Positions 51,608 through 60,877 of a stretch of DNA of 64,000 bases are shown here, piece by piece. The stretch spans positions 5,270,001 to 5,334,000 of the forward strand of contig NZ_CP079218.1 in the NCBI RefSeq assembly GCF_019317285.1, written 5' to 3'. Below the pieces are notes generated by a model, which had not been told where the DNA came from, searched no databases, and saw only the letters and a list, made by a program, of their open reading frames with translations. The DNA comes from Pedobacter sp. D749 (GTDB lineage: Bacteria; Bacteroidota; Bacteroidia; Sphingobacteriales; Sphingobacteriaceae). The position numbers and the translations under genes are program-made. Numbering within the stretch: position 1 is the first letter of the stretch; each line of letters starts with the position of its first letter.

Positions 51608-53650
51608 CTACCAAACTCCTAACCTGTTCGCAGGTGCTACATACATTTTTGCAGTTGCAGGAATGTTAAATGCTTTATAAAATGCTTCCATATTATACAC
51701 AGGGCCATTCACACGGAACATCTCTGGGCTATGTGGATCTGTTTTTAATCTTACACGCATACTTTCATCACGGGTTTTGATTCTCCAAACCTGTGCAAAA
51801 CTTAAGAAGAAACGTTGATCGGGCGTAAAACCATCAACCTTTTTATCGCCTTTTCCTTGTTCGGTTAATTTAAAGGCATCGTATGCAATGTTTAATCCAC
51901 CAATATCGGCCAGGTTTTCACCTAAGGTTAAAGAACCATTTACATGCTGATTGTCCAATAGCGAGAAGTTATTGTAAAATGACTCTACTTTACCGGTTTT
52001 AGCTTTAAATTTATCAGCATCGGCTTTTGTCCACCATTCTTTTAAATTGCCTACAGCATCGTACTGGCGACCTTGATCGTCAAAACCATGTGTCATTTCG
52101 TGACCAATTACCGCACCAATTGCACCATAGTTAATGGCATCATCTGCTGCAAAATCAAAGAATGGGAACTGTAAAATTCCGGCTGGGAAAACAATTTCAT
52201 TGAAAGACGGATTGTAATAGGCATTAACTGTCGGCGGAGTCATTCCCCACTCAGTTTTATCTACATTTTTGCCCAATTTATCCATCATTTCTTTGTAGGC
52301 ATGTTTATTAGCGGATTGAAGATTGGCGTAGTAAGTATTTTTAGACACCTCTACATCATCATATTTTTTCCACTTATCAGGATAACCGATTTTTTTGATA
52401 AATGCATTCAGTTTTTCTAAAGCTTTCTTCTTGGTATCCGGTGTCATCCAATCTACCTTCTGGATTCTTTCAGCATATACTTTCTGCAAATTGTTTACGA
52501 GAGTTAACATGCGCTCTTTCGCCTCTGGTTTGAAGTACTTTTCAGCATATAATTGACCTAAAAGTTCTCCTAAATGATCATCGGTAGCATTTACAATAGC
52601 TTTCCATCTTTCTGTTGGTGCCTGTTGACCATAAAGTGTTTTAGCGAAAAAGTCGAATTTGGCGTCTCTGAATTTTTTAGTAAAAGCATTGGCTGATCTA
52701 TTTAAAGCATCAAACTTTAATTTTTCTTTCCAGATTTCGATAGGCTGGCTTTTTACCAGGGCTGATAAGGTTTGATAGTATTTTGGCTGCCTAACAATAA
52801 GGGTATCTGTGTTTGCCCCTAGTTTGTTCAGAACAGATTTCCACTCAATGTTTGGGGTCTGTTTTTGAAAATCAGCCACCGTCATTTTGTTATAATTCTT
52901 CTGTGGATCACGAAGTTGAACAGGCGTTGAATGGGATTGTGCAATTGCTGTTTCCAGTTTTAAAATATTGTCGGCATATTTTGCTGCGTTCGCAGAATCG
53001 CCAGAAAGGTTGAAAATTTTTGTGATGTATTTGATATACTCCACTCTGATTTTTTTTGCTTTATCGTCCTGTTCTAAATAGTAACTGCGATCTGGCAGGG
53101 TAAGACCGGCCTGAGAAAATGATAAAGCATTTTTACTGCTTAATTTATCATCTGGTTCTACGCCAAAGCCCAATAAATCTCCTTCACCATTTTTATAACC
53201 TTCAGCAACAAAATTGATTAAATCCTTATCGTTTTTAATCCCGTCTATTTTATTTAAGAGCGATTTTACAGGTTCGATACCCAACTTCTCAATGGTAAGG
53301 GTATCCATTCCACTGGTATAAAAATCGCCCACCTTCTGTTCGCTACTTCCTTTAGCTGCATTAGCTTTAGCCGCGTTTTCAAGAATGTTGTTCAGGTTTT
53401 TCAGGTTATCATTATATAAAGTATAAAAAGAACCCCAGCCTGTTTCGGTTTTAGGAATTTGGGTGTTTTTCATCCATTTTCCATTGGCATACAGGAAAAA
53501 GTTATCACCAGGTTTTACAGTGGTATCCATTCCGGCCTTATCGAAAAATTCGGTACGTGCATTTACGGTATCCGTTGCCTGATGGCTCTTATTCTGGCAT
53601 GCCGCAAATAGCAAAACACTTGCTGCGGGAAGAAATAATTTAATTTTCAT
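51608..53650 (-). CDS. M13 family zinc metallopeptidase lipoprotein (neprilysin-like)
   Basis: A 680-residue lipoprotein. I start it at the ATG at 53650, giving MKIKLFLPAASVLLFAAC with a lipobox. The longer frame up to 53752 would overlap the divergent SPFH gene. The catalytic site is GHEMTHGFDD (HEMTH at 517-521), with the downstream ligand in GENLADIGG. The conserved NAYYNPSFNEIVFPAGILQ (substrate contact) is also present. The family cuts short peptides outside the cytoplasm. It shares a divergent promoter region with the SPFH gene. Confidence 0.94.
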   Translation of the reverse strand: MKIKLFLPAASVLLFAACQNKSHQATDTVNARTEFFDKAGMDTTVKPGDNFFLYANGKWMKNTQIPKTETGWGSFYTLYNDNLKNLNNILENAAKANAAKGSSEQKVGDFYTSGMDTLTIEKLGIEPVKSLLNKIDGIKNDKDLINFVAEGYKNGEGDLLGFGVEPDDKLSSKNALSFSQAGLTLPDRSYYLEQDDKAKKIRVEYIKYITKIFNLSGDSANAAKYADNILKLETAIAQSHSTPVQLRDPQKNYNKMTVADFQKQTPNIEWKSVLNKLGANTDTLIVRQPKYYQTLSALVKSQPIEIWKEKLKFDALNRSANAFTKKFRDAKFDFFAKTLYGQQAPTERWKAIVNATDDHLGELLGQLYAEKYFKPEAKERMLTLVNNLQKVYAERIQKVDWMTPDTKKKALEKLNAFIKKIGYPDKWKKYDDVEVSKNTYYANLQSANKHAYKEMMDKLGKNVDKTEWGMTPPTVNAYYNPSFNEIVFPAGILQFPFFDFAADDAINYGAIGAVIGHEMTHGFDDQGRQYDAVGNLKEWWTKADADKFKAKTGKVESFYNNFSLLDNQHVNGSLTLGENLADIGGLNIAYDAFKLTEQGKGDKKVDGFTPDQRFFLSFAQVWRIKTRDESMRVRLKTDPHSPEMFRVNGPVYNMEAFYKAFNIPATAKMYVAPANRLGVW

Positions 53651-53738
53651 TATGCATAAGTTAGTTAGAAAGCTTAAAGCTACAAAATGCCTGATGTAGT
53701 TTGTATGAATTTTTATAACTTCATAAAAAAATCTATTT

Positions 53739-54668
53739 ATGCAATACACCATTTACATTATAGCTGTCGTAGGATTTATTATCTTACTCAGCTCTTTCGT
53801 TACTGTTAAACAGGGAACCATTGCGGTGGTAACGGTTTTCGGTAAGTACCGCCGTCAATTAAGGCCAGGTTTAAATTTTAAAATCCCATTAATAGAGCAG
53901 ATCTATTCTCGCATTTCCATTCAAAACCGCTCAGTGGAACTATCGTTTCAAGCAGTAACTCAAGATCAGGCCAATGTATATTTTAAGGCCATGCTTTTAT
54001 ACTCTGTGGTGAACCAGGACGAGGAAACAATAAAAAACGTAGCCTTTAAATTTGTAGATGCGACCAATTTAATGCAGGCATTAATCAGAACGATTGAAGG
54101 TTCGATCAGGGCTTATGTGGCTACGCAAAAGCAGGCAAATGTATTGGCGCAACGTAATGAAATTGTACTTCACGTTAAGGAACAGATCGATCAGGTTTTA
54201 GACGGATGGGGTTACCATCTTCAGGATCTTCAATTGAATGATATTACCTTTGATGAAGAAATTATGCGTTCAATGAGTCGTGTAGTAGCTTCGAACAATT
54301 TGAAAGCAGCGGCTGAAAACGAAGGACAGGCATTATTAATTACCAAAACCAAAGCTGCTGAAGCGGACGGTAATGCGATCAAAATTGCTGCTACAGCAGA
54401 GCGTGAAGCTGCTCAATTACGGGGGCAAGGTATTGCGTTGTTCCGTGCAGAGGTTGCCCATGGTATGAGCAAAGCCGCCCAGGAAATGGAACAGGCTAAC
54501 CTTGATATTTCGGTAATCTTATTCACCATGTGGACAGAATCGATCAAACACTTTGCTGAAAATGGAGATGGTAACGTAATCTTTTTAGATGGTAGTACCG
54601 AGGGAATGAATAAAACCATGAAAGAAATGATGGCCATGCAATTGAGTCAGAATCCAAAGAAGAACTAG
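53739..54668 (+). CDS. SPFH/stomatin-like membrane protein
   Basis: A 309-residue protein with one N-terminal membrane helix (about 3-20). The SPFH domain (about 22-190) contains VKQGTIAVVTVFGKYRRQLRPGLNFKIPL, and a helical C-terminal part follows (about 190-265) rich in alanine and glutamate (AATAEREAAQLRGQGIALFR). It probably forms membrane-associated oligomers that organise protein complexes, as for HflC/HflK or stomatin. No NfeD gene is beside it. A strong terminator follows. Confidence 0.9.
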   Translation: MQYTIYIIAVVGFIILLSSFVTVKQGTIAVVTVFGKYRRQLRPGLNFKIPLIEQIYSRISIQNRSVELSFQAVTQDQANVYFKAMLLYSVVNQDEETIKNVAFKFVDATNLMQALIRTIEGSIRAYVATQKQANVLAQRNEIVLHVKEQIDQVLDGWGYHLQDLQLNDITFDEEIMRSMSRVVASNNLKAAAENEGQALLITKTKAAEADGNAIKIAATAEREAAQLRGQGIALFRAEVAHGMSKAAQEMEQANLDISVILFTMWTESIKHFAENGDGNVIFLDGSTEGMNKTMKEMMAMQLSQNPKKN

Positions 54669-54683
54669 AAGTGTTTTTCATGC

Positions 54684-54720
54684 AAAAAAGACTGTTGCGG
54701 ATAGCAGCGGTCTTTTTTTT
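54684..54720 (+). terminator. Rho-independent terminator
   Basis: AGACTGTTGC and GCAGCGGTCT pair (with G-T pairs) around GGATA, and eight T follow. Confidence 0.75.
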
Positions 54721-54870
54721 GCGTAAATTATTCGTTTTGGCTAAATGAAGAATTGATTAGCCTAAATTGTTTCTATAAAATTGATTGAATTTTGAGTGAT
54801 AATTAAATGCGATTCATATTCCAACCGATATGTAATTGTTGTACACTATTGAAACTTAAAATCAATTAAT

Positions 54871-55764
54871 ATGAAAGTTTTTGTAACAGGCGCAACCGGA
54901 TTTGTCGGTTCTGCGGTAGTCAAAGAATTAATTAATGCAGGCCACGAGGTTTTGGGTTTGGCGCGGAATGAAACGGCTGAAAAAGCGCTTGTACTTGCTG
55001 GGGCCGAAGTACATAAAGGTGATTTGGAAGACTTACAGAGCCTGCGGCAGGGCGCCAGATTAGCTGATGGCATTATCCATACTGGCTTTATCCATGATTT
55101 TTCCCGATTTGCAGCGGTTTGTCAGATCGATAGAGTTGCAATAGAGACCATTGGAAACTCGATTGCAGGAACCGATAAACCCTTTATTGTAACTTCTGGA
55201 ACTCTTGTAGTTAATCCGGGTATGTTAGCCACAGAAGATATGCTGCCCAATTATAATGGCGCGAACCCAAGGCTTGCTTCGGAAAAGGCAGTCGACGCAC
55301 TTGCTTCTCAAAATATTCGCGTATCGGTGGTTCGTTTATCGCCATCTGTACACGGGGAAGGTGATCATCATGGCTTTGTACCCATGCTGATCGATATCGC
55401 CCGCAAAACAGGTTCATCGGCTTATATTGGAGGTGGAGAAAACCGATGGACAAGTATTCATAGGCTGGATGCCGCGAAACTTTACAGGTTGGCTTTGGAG
55501 CAAGCCATGCCAGGAGCACGTTTTCACGGGGTGGCTGAAGAATCAATAACTCTTAAAGCAATAGCAGAGGCCATTGGCGATCAACTTGGTTTACCTGTCG
55601 TTTCTATATCTAAAAATGAAGCAGCCGCACACTTTGGTTGGTTTGAACATTTCGTAAGTATAGATGGACCGGCTTCCGGAAGTTTAACAAGGGATCGCTT
55701 AAATTGGGAACCTGAATATTCCAGTTTGCTTCAAGATTTGGAGCAAGGCATTTATTTTAAGTAA
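54871..55764 (+). CDS. NAD(P)-dependent epimerase / SDR oxidoreductase
   Basis: A 297-residue extended short-chain dehydrogenase. The Rossmann motif VTGATGFVGSAV (about 4-15) and the GHEVLGLARNE segment mark the nucleotide-binding site. Further features are HTGFIHD, VTSGTLV and the RLSPSVHG region. The usual YxxxK is not obvious, as in many atypical SDRs, so the reaction is open. It is followed after 8 bp by an AraC-type regulator gene, which probably controls it. Confidence 0.85.
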   Translation: MKVFVTGATGFVGSAVVKELINAGHEVLGLARNETAEKALVLAGAEVHKGDLEDLQSLRQGARLADGIIHTGFIHDFSRFAAVCQIDRVAIETIGNSIAGTDKPFIVTSGTLVVNPGMLATEDMLPNYNGANPRLASEKAVDALASQNIRVSVVRLSPSVHGEGDHHGFVPMLIDIARKTGSSAYIGGGENRWTSIHRLDAAKLYRLALEQAMPGARFHGVAEESITLKAIAEAIGDQLGLPVVSISKNEAAAHFGWFEHFVSIDGPASGSLTRDRLNWEPEYSSLLQDLEQGIYFK

Positions 55765-55772
55765 ATTGTATT

Positions 55773-56693
55773 ATGGAAACTTCGAACCGCTATCGTTTTA
55801 AAACCATATCAGAATATCATAAACTTGCAGGATTGCCGAAACCAGCTCATCCCTTAGTGAGTGTTGTTAATATGGAGGAGGTTAATATGCCAGTCAATGG
55901 CCGGTCAAAAACAATAATTTTTGATTTTTACTCCATTGCACTCAAGCGTGTGCCTGATGCGAAAATTAAATATGGGCAACAAATGAGTGATTTTGATGAT
56001 GGCGTGTTGTTTTTCATGGCTCCAGGACAGGTTTTCACCGTTGAGATCAATCAGGATAAAACCCACCGGCCGACTGGCTGGATGATACTTTTCCACTCCG
56101 ACTTACTTTGGCAGACACATTTAGCCAAAACAATTAAGGATTATGACTTTTTTAGTTACGCGCTGTTTGAGGCTTTACATGTTTCTGAAACTGAAGAAGC
56201 AGTGCTTAATTCGATCGCCACATTGGTGAAAAATGAAACCAATAGCAATATCGATCATTTTACTCAAAATGTGGTGATCGCGCAAATAGAATTAATGCTT
56301 AACTATGCACAACGTTTTTATGGACGCCAATTTATCACACGTAAAGCAATCAATCATCAGCTGCTTGATCGATTAGAACATATTGTTAAGGACTATTTTG
56401 AACACGCTGATCTTGGCAACAGGGGCTTACCAACAGTAACTTACATCGCCGAGAGGCTTAACGTTTCGCCAGGATATCTATCCGGATTGTTGAAAACGCT
56501 CATTGGACAAAACACTCAACAATATTTACATCAGAAACTGATTGATTTAGCAAAAGAAAAACTTTCTACAACAAATCTTTCTGTTAGTGAAATCGCTTAT
56601 GCACTTGGCTTCGAACATTTACAATCCTTTACTAAGTTGTTCAAATCCAAAACAAAGCTTACCCCTTCAGCATTTAGGCAATCGTTTAACTGA
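55773..56693 (+). CDS. AraC family transcriptional regulator
   Basis: A 306-residue regulator. The N-terminal part (about 30-190) looks like a cupin-type ligand-binding domain. The C-terminal part (about 205-306) has two helix-turn-helix units: TYIAERLNVSPGYLSGLLKTLIGQNTQQYL, then LSVSEIAYALGFEHLQSFTKLFKSKTKLTPS. The spacing of 8 bp after the epimerase gene suggests one transcript. Ligand and targets are unknown. Confidence 0.93.
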   Translation: METSNRYRFKTISEYHKLAGLPKPAHPLVSVVNMEEVNMPVNGRSKTIIFDFYSIALKRVPDAKIKYGQQMSDFDDGVLFFMAPGQVFTVEINQDKTHRPTGWMILFHSDLLWQTHLAKTIKDYDFFSYALFEALHVSETEEAVLNSIATLVKNETNSNIDHFTQNVVIAQIELMLNYAQRFYGRQFITRKAINHQLLDRLEHIVKDYFEHADLGNRGLPTVTYIAERLNVSPGYLSGLLKTLIGQNTQQYLHQKLIDLAKEKLSTTNLSVSEIAYALGFEHLQSFTKLFKSKTKLTPSAFRQSFN

Positions 56694-56703
56694 AAATGAT
56701 TTG

Positions 56704-56740
56704 AAAAAAAGCGAGCTACCTAAATAAGATAGCTCGCTAT
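56704..56740. terminator. Bidirectional terminator between convergent genes
   Basis: AGCGAGCTA (56710-56718) pairs with TAGCTCGCT (56730-56738). A-rich and T-rich flanks make it fit both the AraC gene and the leftward protease gene. Confidence 0.8.
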
Positions 56741-56756
56741 TGTTAGATTTCTTTTA

Positions 56757-58922
56757 TTAAAGTTTAGGTGAAGCTACACCAAGATTCATCACATAGTTGC
56801 CAGATTGTTGCATAAAATCGCCCATTACTTTCAATGATTCATCTTCAATAAAATCGAAAGCGTCTTGCTTGGTAATTTTATCTCCTTTTTTAATGGCTGG
56901 CAATCCTCTTAATGCTCTTAATTCATTCTGTCTGGCAAGTGTTTTAGCTTCTTGCGCATCGCGCTCAGCTTTAAGTTTTGCCTCGTTTAAAGTTATAGAA
57001 ACTTCACTATCGCGTTTTCTAAGGTCTGCAATATCTTGTTTCAGGTATTTAAAATCCAATGAATTTGCGATGCGCTGCTCGCTGTTTTTAACCAATTGCG
57101 CTTTAACCGGAGTTAGATTGGCAACTGCTTTAAAGTTTGAGCTTGGAATAACGTCCCATGGTAAGGCAGATGATTCAGTATCCTCTCCAATTTTATCCAT
57201 CGGATAAAGTGAAGGGAAAACCACATCAGGCGTTACCCCTTTATGTTGAGTGCTGCTTCCTGCTACACGGTAAAATTTAGCCATGGTTAAATTAATCTGA
57301 CCCAAGTTAATGTCAGCCGGGCTTGTTCCGCTTGGCGAAGTGCCAACAGTTTTATCTTTAGAAATTAATCCTGCTATCTTTTGCAACATGCTTGGGTTTA
57401 CCAGTTTATTTAAATCGATGGAAGATTGAACGGTACCTTTACCATAAGTTTGGCTACCCATAATAATACCACGGCCATAATCTTGTATGGCTCCGGCGAA
57501 AATTTCTGATGCAGATGCACTTAAGCGGTCTACAATTACACCAAAAGGACCGTTCCAGGTTACACCGCTATTTTCATCCTCGTCCACTTCAATTTTACCG
57601 CGTAAATCTTTCACCTGAACTACAGGACCTCTATCGATAAATAAACCAGTTAATGAAATGGCTTCAACTAATGATCCTCCACCGTTTCCACGTAAATCCA
57701 TTACGATTGCATTTACCTTATCGTATGTTTTTAACGAGTCGATTAATTTCCTAACATCTCTGGTAGTGCTTTTGTAGTTTTTATCACCTGCATTTGCTGC
57801 TTTAAAATCAGCATAGAATGCTGGTAGGGTAATAATCCCGATTTTATATTCTTTGCCATTACTGTTAATGGTTTTAACTTTTTTCTTGGCAGATGTTTCT
57901 TCCAAAACAATTTTATCACGAACCAATTCGATAATTACTGGTTTAGATGACATTTCTTTTCCAACAGGGATAACTTTTAAACGCACTTTAGTTCCTTTCG
58001 GACCTTTAATTTTCGATACGGTATTATCCAATCTCCAGCCTATCACATCAACAAATTCTCCATCACCTTGGGCTACAGCAATAATGCGATCGCCAGCACT
58101 CAGTTGTTTGCCTTTAAATGCAGGTCCACCAGCAATAATTTCAGAGATTTTAACTACTTCATTTTCTAATTGTAAACGGGCACCAATACCTTCAAAAGAG
58201 CGAGACATTTCTTCATTAAACTCTGTGGCTTTCGTTGGTATAAAGTAATTTGTATGTGGATCAATCGATTCGGTAAATGCATCCATTAAAATCTGGAAAA
58301 CATCCTGATTATTGGTTTTAGATGTCTGCGACTGCAAGTTCTGGTAACGTTTCGTTAATGTTTCTACATTTTTTGCTTCAGTAGTTCCAGCTAGATTAAG
58401 ACTAATCAACTCATACTTCACACGTTTTTTCCAGGTATCATTTAATGCTGTTGAAGAAGTTGCCCAGGGCTGCTTCTCTCTATCATATACATAACTGTCG
58501 GTTTGATTAAAATCAAATTTTGTTTTAATCTGAGCCAGAGAATAAGTAAAATATTCATTTAATCTTTTGGCATAAACGTTATAAATGAAAAACGGGCCGC
58601 TCAGGTCGCCATTTTTGAAATCATCATCCAAAGTATATCTGTATTTCTCAAATTCCTTGATATCTGATGCCAAGAAGTAATTTTTGCCCTGATCAAGCGA
58701 TTTGATGTATTTATCTAAAATGATAGAAGATATAGAGTCGTTGATCTGAATTTTTTTATAATTGTAACTCTCAATCAAATTTACAACCTCTTTTATAACA
58801 AGTTGTTGCTGCTCATCAGGTTTCACATTGGTAACCCCCTCAACTATTGGCTGAGTTTTAGGTGCAGCATGACAAGCAAGTACTGCTGCAGTAAAAATTA
58901 CAAAAAATATTCTCTTTAACAT
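56757..58922 (-). CDS. S41 carboxy-terminal processing protease (Tsp/Prc-like)
   Basis: A 721-residue protease. I start it at the ATG at 58922 (MLKRIFFVIFTAAVLAC), giving a lipobox; the ATG at 58946 is an alternative. It has an N-terminal helical DUF3340-like region (about 20-210), a PDZ domain (about 225-330, GIGARLQLENEVVKISEIIAGGPA) and the S41 core (about 350-580), with the catalytic serine in SASASEIFAG and the lysine in YGKGTVQ. It cleaves proteins near their C-termini in the periplasm. A conserved C-terminal region (about 590-721) follows, as in Prc. Confidence 0.93.
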   Translation of the reverse strand: MLKRIFFVIFTAAVLACHAAPKTQPIVEGVTNVKPDEQQQLVIKEVVNLIESYNYKKIQINDSISSIILDKYIKSLDQGKNYFLASDIKEFEKYRYTLDDDFKNGDLSGPFFIYNVYAKRLNEYFTYSLAQIKTKFDFNQTDSYVYDREKQPWATSSTALNDTWKKRVKYELISLNLAGTTEAKNVETLTKRYQNLQSQTSKTNNQDVFQILMDAFTESIDPHTNYFIPTKATEFNEEMSRSFEGIGARLQLENEVVKISEIIAGGPAFKGKQLSAGDRIIAVAQGDGEFVDVIGWRLDNTVSKIKGPKGTKVRLKVIPVGKEMSSKPVIIELVRDKIVLEETSAKKKVKTINSNGKEYKIGIITLPAFYADFKAANAGDKNYKSTTRDVRKLIDSLKTYDKVNAIVMDLRGNGGGSLVEAISLTGLFIDRGPVVQVKDLRGKIEVDEDENSGVTWNGPFGVIVDRLSASASEIFAGAIQDYGRGIIMGSQTYGKGTVQSSIDLNKLVNPSMLQKIAGLISKDKTVGTSPSGTSPADINLGQINLTMAKFYRVAGSSTQHKGVTPDVVFPSLYPMDKIGEDTESSALPWDVIPSSNFKAVANLTPVKAQLVKNSEQRIANSLDFKYLKQDIADLRKRDSEVSITLNEAKLKAERDAQEAKTLARQNELRALRGLPAIKKGDKITKQDAFDFIEDESLKVMGDFMQQSGNYVMNLGVASPKL

Positions 58923-58989
58923 CTCTTTAAATGATTTAAAATCCATTTCCAATTCTATATAGCCAATATGATACCATTTTAGCAAAAAA

Positions 58990-59022
58990 ACAAAAAAGAG
59001 ACAGCATTATTACCGTCTCTTG
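58990..59022 (-). terminator. Probable terminator of the TPR gene
   Basis: On the reverse strand AAGAGAC pairs with GTCTCTT and a T-run follows (58998-58985). It lies 170 bp after the TPR gene stop codon and before the protease gene's start. Confidence 0.55.
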
Positions 59023-59192
59023 TTAAAACTTTATCAAATCTAACTAAAAGCTTTTTATTTAACAATTTCTTACGTAGAACGTTGAGCGTTATTTTTTGTT
59101 TTAATGAAAAGGCAAATTTGACCAATTACAGACCTTTGAGTGCTGTATAGTGTGCTTTATGTGTGAAGGTATAGCAAAATTAAAACGTTTGC

Positions 59193-59882
59193 CTAGCTCG
59201 GATTTACTTTTTTACTGGTGGTTTTGCTGGCGATTGTTTCCCTGGCATCTTTAATCTGCGTTTTATATTGAGTGGTTTTGATGGAGTTGGCCAGCCATTC
59301 TGCTGATTTCAGATCTCTCAGGGCAAGTGTAAAATCTTTCTTTTTAATTTTAACCTGGGCAATGCCTAAAATAGATTCGATATAAGCATTATTGCTTTTT
59401 AATTGTTTTGCAAGAATACCTTGCTGGGTGTAGAACCACATTGATTGGGTGTACTTGGTATTGGCCAAATAAACTTTTCCTAAAAGGCTATAGGTGTTCA
59501 TTACTCCTGCTCTGTTTCCAGTTTTAGAATAATTTTTTAAGGCTACGTTTAAGAGAATCTGCTCCGCATCGGTAAAACGGCCAAGTTGATAATGCATACT
59601 GCTCATCTTGATAACCGCCTGTCCGTACCTATTGAAGTTTTTTACGGCATTGTATTCAAAAGCTGCTTTGCCAAATAGGGTGAGGGCTTCGTTGTAATCG
59701 CCTTTCCGCTCTAAATCTTCTGCTTCCTCAAAAAAAGAATTCCCATCCTCCAGGTCAAATTTAGATACTGCTATATTTATCGCACTACCATTAGGTTCCT
59801 GGATCTCAGATTTATCTATATTTTGAGCTTGTAGTTGTAATGATGCAAAAAGGCCAATTAAAGCCAATACAATTTTGGTCAT
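59193..59882 (-). CDS. Exported TPR-type protein
   Basis: A 229-residue protein with a signal peptide (about 1-19, LQAQN) and several helical TPR-like repeats (about 45-220), such as GDYNEALTLFGKAAFEYNAVKNF and YTQSMWFYTQQGILAKQL. It is likely a periplasmic protein scaffold or sensor-associated protein. No histidine-kinase or other domain follows. The gene begins 29 bp after the isoaspartyl peptidase stop codon, so it belongs to the same leftward series. Confidence 0.82.
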   Translation of the reverse strand: MTKIVLALIGLFASLQLQAQNIDKSEIQEPNGSAINIAVSKFDLEDGNSFFEEAEDLERKGDYNEALTLFGKAAFEYNAVKNFNRYGQAVIKMSSMHYQLGRFTDAEQILLNVALKNYSKTGNRAGVMNTYSLLGKVYLANTKYTQSMWFYTQQGILAKQLKSNNAYIESILGIAQVKIKKKDFTLALRDLKSAEWLANSIKTTQYKTQIKDARETIASKTTSKKVNPS

Positions 59883-59911
59883 GCAACAAAAATAATACTT
59901 TAAATCTAATT

Positions 59912-60754
59912 TCAGCTAAATACCTGTAAATTAACATCAAAAGATGCCCAAACCATGTAAGGATGAGAGTCGCAATGGTATACTTCGCCTGCTGCAGAAA
60001 TGCCTACAATGCCCGCAAAGCCATCAAAAGCTTTAAGTTCAGCAAAAGATTTATCAGACGCTTCCTTTAAAGAAAAACCATCTGTAACGCGGGTTACAAT
60101 TTTTGCAGCCAGGGCACCGCTAACAATATCTTCGCCTACTCCGGTACAAGAAATACCCGCATATTGATTGGCATAGTTGCCTGCCACAGTTGCAGAATCG
60201 CTCACCCGGCAAGGGATTTCGAATCCTTTTCCACCTGTAGAAGTTGCTGCGGCTAAATTTCCATCTGCATCGAGTGCTACACAGCCTACCGTTCCTTTAT
60301 TATTCCTTTGATTTAATTTGGCTTCGTACTCTGACTGGCGCTGTTGGGTAATCGGATTGAAATATTCAAATCCATTTGTTCTTGCAAATTGCCGGGCACC
60401 ATCACCACTAAGCACCCGGTCATCATATGTTAGTAGATTCTGCGCAATTTGGATAGGATTTTTAACATCTTCAACATTAATTACGCCACTAAATTTTTCA
60501 GTTTTACCATCCATTAGCGCTGCGCTCAGTCTTACTTTTCCATCGCTTTGGATCTGCGAACCGATACCTGCATTAAACAGTTCGTTATCTTCTAACAGCG
60601 CAACAGTATAAACAACGGTTTCTAAAGCAGTATGCGTTTTTAGATACTCATGTCCGAGCGCAACAATCGAAGCCAAAGCATCTTGTTTTGCCTTTTTTGT
60701 TTCCTGGTTGGTAGACGATTCGCTGAAGAAGCCGCCATGTATGATTAGTTTCAT
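59912..60754 (-). CDS. Isoaspartyl peptidase / L-asparaginase (Ntn hydrolase, type 2)
   Basis: A 280-residue Ntn-hydrolase. Self-cleavage before T155 in KGTVGCVALD would create the active N-terminal threonine. The N-terminal IHGGFF, NAGIGSQIQSDGKVRLSAALMDG and the post-cleavage AATSTGG are family marks. The enzyme splits beta-aspartyl dipeptides. Beside cyanophycinase and cyanophycin synthetase, the expected substrate is the beta-Asp-Arg dipeptide. It lacks a signal peptide. The start ATG at 60754 is 6 bp from a heptad array. Confidence 0.93.
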   Translation of the reverse strand: MKLIIHGGFFSESSTNQETKKAKQDALASIVALGHEYLKTHTALETVVYTVALLEDNELFNAGIGSQIQSDGKVRLSAALMDGKTEKFSGVINVEDVKNPIQIAQNLLTYDDRVLSGDGARQFARTNGFEYFNPITQQRQSEYEAKLNQRNNKGTVGCVALDADGNLAAATSTGGKGFEIPCRVSDSATVAGNYANQYAGISCTGVGEDIVSGALAAKIVTRVTDGFSLKEASDKSFAELKAFDGFAGIVGISAAGEVYHCDSHPYMVWASFDVNLQVFS

Positions 60755-60760
60755 TTTTGT

Positions 60761-60877
60761 AGTATCAAGATTTTAGTATCAGGTATTAAGATGGAAGTAG
60801 CAAGATTTAGGTAACAAATATCAAGATTGGGTAAATCCTAGCTGAAAATCGCCCACTGTTAACTGCTACTGAATTAG
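60761..60877. repeat. Long 7-bp repeat array between peptidase and cyanophycinase genes
   Basis: Ten heptads stand in register at 60761-60830: AGTATCA AGATTTT AGTATCA GGTATTA AGATGGA AGTAGCA AGATTTA GGTAACA AATATCA AGATTGG. A second, weaker set (60843-60877) contains TGTTAAC TGCTACT. The array fills almost the whole 119-bp gap and touches the cyanophycinase stop. Confidence 0.8.
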
